Assembly: GCF_040939785.1 (NCBI RefSeq)
Contig: NZ_CP162553.1
Location: 496,001-560,000 of the forward strand
Source: Bradyrhizobium lupini
Lineage (GTDB): Bacteria; Pseudomonadota; Alphaproteobacteria; Rhizobiales; Xanthobacteraceae
Direction: 5' to 3'
DNA: 64,000 bases
The translations under genes and the position numbers were made by a program. The notes below the pieces were generated by a model. That model was not told where the DNA came from and searched no databases. It saw only the letters and a list, made by a program, of their open reading frames with translations. Of the stretch, positions 63,411 through 64,000 are shown piece by piece (within the stretch, counting starts at the first letter, position 1; every line of letters begins with the position of its first letter).

Positions 63411-63983
63411 TCAAAGAGCGCTGGGACGATCGATGTCGAACACGTCGATCTGTCGGTCCTGGAACAGATCCTCCAGCGCTTCGGGCCCGTTCGCCAGCGC
63501 GTAGTCCCGCTCGGCGTCGGAAATAGGCAGTACCTGCAGCCAGGCGACGGACTTGGCCGAGAAGGACTGTGTTTTCAGGTCCCACAAGAACGGAGAGATG
63601 AGCATGGCGTGCTTCATCTCGCGCCCTTCGCCATACAGTTCCAGGGCTCGCGGAATGACGACGCCGGGCAAGGGTGTGATCTCGCCCTTCTTGATGCTGA
63701 AAGCGCAAGTCGCGATCATGTTGGCGCCCTCGGCGCATTCCGTCGCCAGAGCCAGCAGAATCTCGACGCCCAGGGCCTTGCCGCCTGATGTCAGGCCTGT
63801 CTTCGCATCAGAGAGCGCGAGGCTGGCATAAGTGGAAACGCCTCCTGCCGGCACGTCCTTGATGATCATGATGTCGACGTCACTGACGTGGGCGTCATCC
63901 CAATATTTCGTAACCGTCGGTGAACTCTGCGTAACATCTCTCAGATAGCGGGCGAGAGATTTGTTGTCTTCCGAAACCGCCAT
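63411..63983 (-). CDS. Suppressor-of-fused (SUFU) domain protein, possible immunity protein
   Basis: 190 residues from ATG 63983 (MAVSEDNKSLARYL), GAGGAG upstream. The body shows the SUFU-like order: a Trp-Asp-rich start (TKYWDDAHVSDVDI), TYASLALSDAK, a long middle, and the typical end LPISDAERDYALANGPEALE followed by DVFDIDRPSAL. In bacteria SUFU proteins are common immunity partners of polymorphic toxins. The upstream side, where a toxin gene would be, lies beyond the right edge. No toxin is visible within the window. Confidence 0.7.
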   Translation of the reverse strand: MAVSEDNKSLARYLRDVTQSSPTVTKYWDDAHVSDVDIMIIKDVPAGGVSTYASLALSDAKTGLTSGGKALGVEILLALATECAEGANMIATCAFSIKKGEITPLPGVVIPRALELYGEGREMKHAMLISPFLWDLKTQSFSAKSVAWLQVLPISDAERDYALANGPEALEDLFQDRQIDVFDIDRPSAL

Positions 63984-64000
63984 GGCTCCTCACGTCAAAA

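Overview
The window reads as a chromosomal segment of an alphaproteobacterium, most likely Bradyrhizobium or a close relative (Nitrobacteraceae). This rests on high GC content, the gene order DUF2232-rplI-dnaB-alr-(xthA)-radA-cvpA-purF, the family character of the encoded proteins, and several intergenic palindromes of the kind typical of that group. No rRNA, tRNA or CRISPR array was seen. || Layout. Bases 1-3.9 kb are the right end of a prophage: the C-terminal part of a tail tape-measure/cell-wall hydrolase, a small ORF, an excisionase-like gene and a tyrosine integrase broken by a one-base frameshift. Bases 4-22 kb are mostly core genes on the + strand: a DUF2232 membrane protein, ribosomal protein L9, cyclopropane fatty acid synthase, DnaB, alanine racemase, exonuclease III, an L,D-transpeptidase, RadA, CvpA and PurF, with small secreted proteins between them. 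Bases 22-35 kb hold a branched-chain amino acid-type binding protein, a TetA-like exporter, the Der GTPase locus (YfgM-like TPR protein, lipoprotein, Der), an acyl-CoA synthetase, NnrU, release factor 3, a guanidine exporter (SugE/Gdx) behind a two-hairpin guanidine-II (mini-ykkC) riboswitch, and a Pit phosphate transporter with its DUF47 partner. Bases 35-40 kb are a complete leftward livG-livF-livK-livH-livM ABC transporter operon. || Bases 40-64 kb are accessory: small regulator/enzyme pairs (TetR-TauE, DUF2892-ECF sigma-carboxymuconolactone decarboxylase, MarR-GNAT fusion, SRPBCC-ArsR, TetR with a membrane protein), serine hydrolases, cupins, GFA proteins, a peptide-deformylase-like protein that has lost metal ligands, and a SUFU-domain protein (possible immunity protein) at the right edge. 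|| Two themes stand out. Several genes outside the core set are frameshifted or truncated (integrase, a small gene beside cfa, a Cys-rich secreted protein, an AhpD-like/DUF429 wreck, a MAPEG stub, a type-B carboxylesterase, a small membrane protein), while the core genes are intact. Regulation is often readable in the DNA: the guanidine-II riboswitch, two matching TetR operators, a MarR-type palindrome over a probably leaderless start, and terminator-like hairpins between convergent genes. A dispersed repeat occurs twice (near 14.6 and 52.0 kb), and three different palindromic intergenic elements are present. All calls come from reading the sequence; no database search was run.
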